A stretch of 5,248 bases of DNA, from assembly GCA_009845505.1 (NCBI GenBank), contig VXZL01000351.1, forward strand, positions 1 through 5,248, given 5' to 3'. Numbering within the stretch: the first letter of the stretch is position 1; every line of letters begins with the position of its first letter. Under the pieces are notes generated by a model. The model was not told where the DNA came from. It saw only the letters and a program-made list of their open reading frames with translations, and ran no database searches. The stretch is from Candidatus Poribacteria bacterium (GTDB lineage: Bacteria; Poribacteria; WGA-4E; WGA-3G). Below are positions 5,241-5,248 of this stretch, in pieces. The position numbers were made by a program, and so were the translations under genes.

Positions 5241-5248
5241 TTGAACCT

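Overview
The window looks like an ordinary bacterial chromosome segment of moderate G+C with AT-rich spacers. All four recognisable genes lie on the minus strand and read right to left: a tandem pair of secreted LamG/concanavalin-A-like proteins (4969-4133 and 4078-3242), an ADP-ribosylglycohydrolase family protein (3159-2371), and the disaggregase ClpB (2063 to the left edge, cut inside its second ATPase domain). A fifth gene, on the plus strand, probably begins just past the right edge: a good promoter and a Shine-Dalgarno sequence point out of the window there. Paralogous secreted LamG proteins, DraG-type hydrolases and small hairpin repeats of the GTAGGG...CCCTAC type are together reminiscent of Candidatus Poribacteria and similar uncultured, often sponge-associated or marine bacteria. 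That placement is an inference from gene style, with no marker gene to support it.

Region by region. 1-2063: clpB, 687 codons visible, all catalytic motifs intact up to the second Walker B. 2064-2370: a 307-base spacer holding a strong Shine-Dalgarno, two overlapping dyads, a -24/-12 (sigma-54 type) promoter candidate, and a compact repeat cluster: a GTAGGGG...CCCCTAC element enclosing two hairpins, overlapping a 41-base imperfect tandem duplication. 2371-3159: ADP-ribosylglycohydrolase. 3160-3241: a spacer containing a GTAGGGC...GCCCTAC hairpin followed on the minus strand by six T, which can act as terminator for the LamG genes. 3242-4969: two 278-residue LamG paralogs, 54 bases apart, each with a Sec signal peptide and a conserved C-terminal tail. 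4970-5248: a divergent regulatory region with back-to-back sigma-70-type promoters, a short palindrome between their -35 boxes, and a second small dyad in the plus-strand leader.

How the genes relate. The LamG pair looks like one transcription unit, from the promoter at 5077-5105 to the terminator at 3178-3215, making envelope or extracellular carbohydrate- or matrix-binding proteins. The ADP-ribosylglycohydrolase and clpB are cytosolic and probably separate units; clpB has its own promoter candidate. I see no complete novel multi-gene system. The most notable signals are the sigma-54-like promoter before clpB, the hairpin repeat family that also seems to supply a terminator, and the paralogous LamG pair with an unusually conserved core and C-terminal tail.
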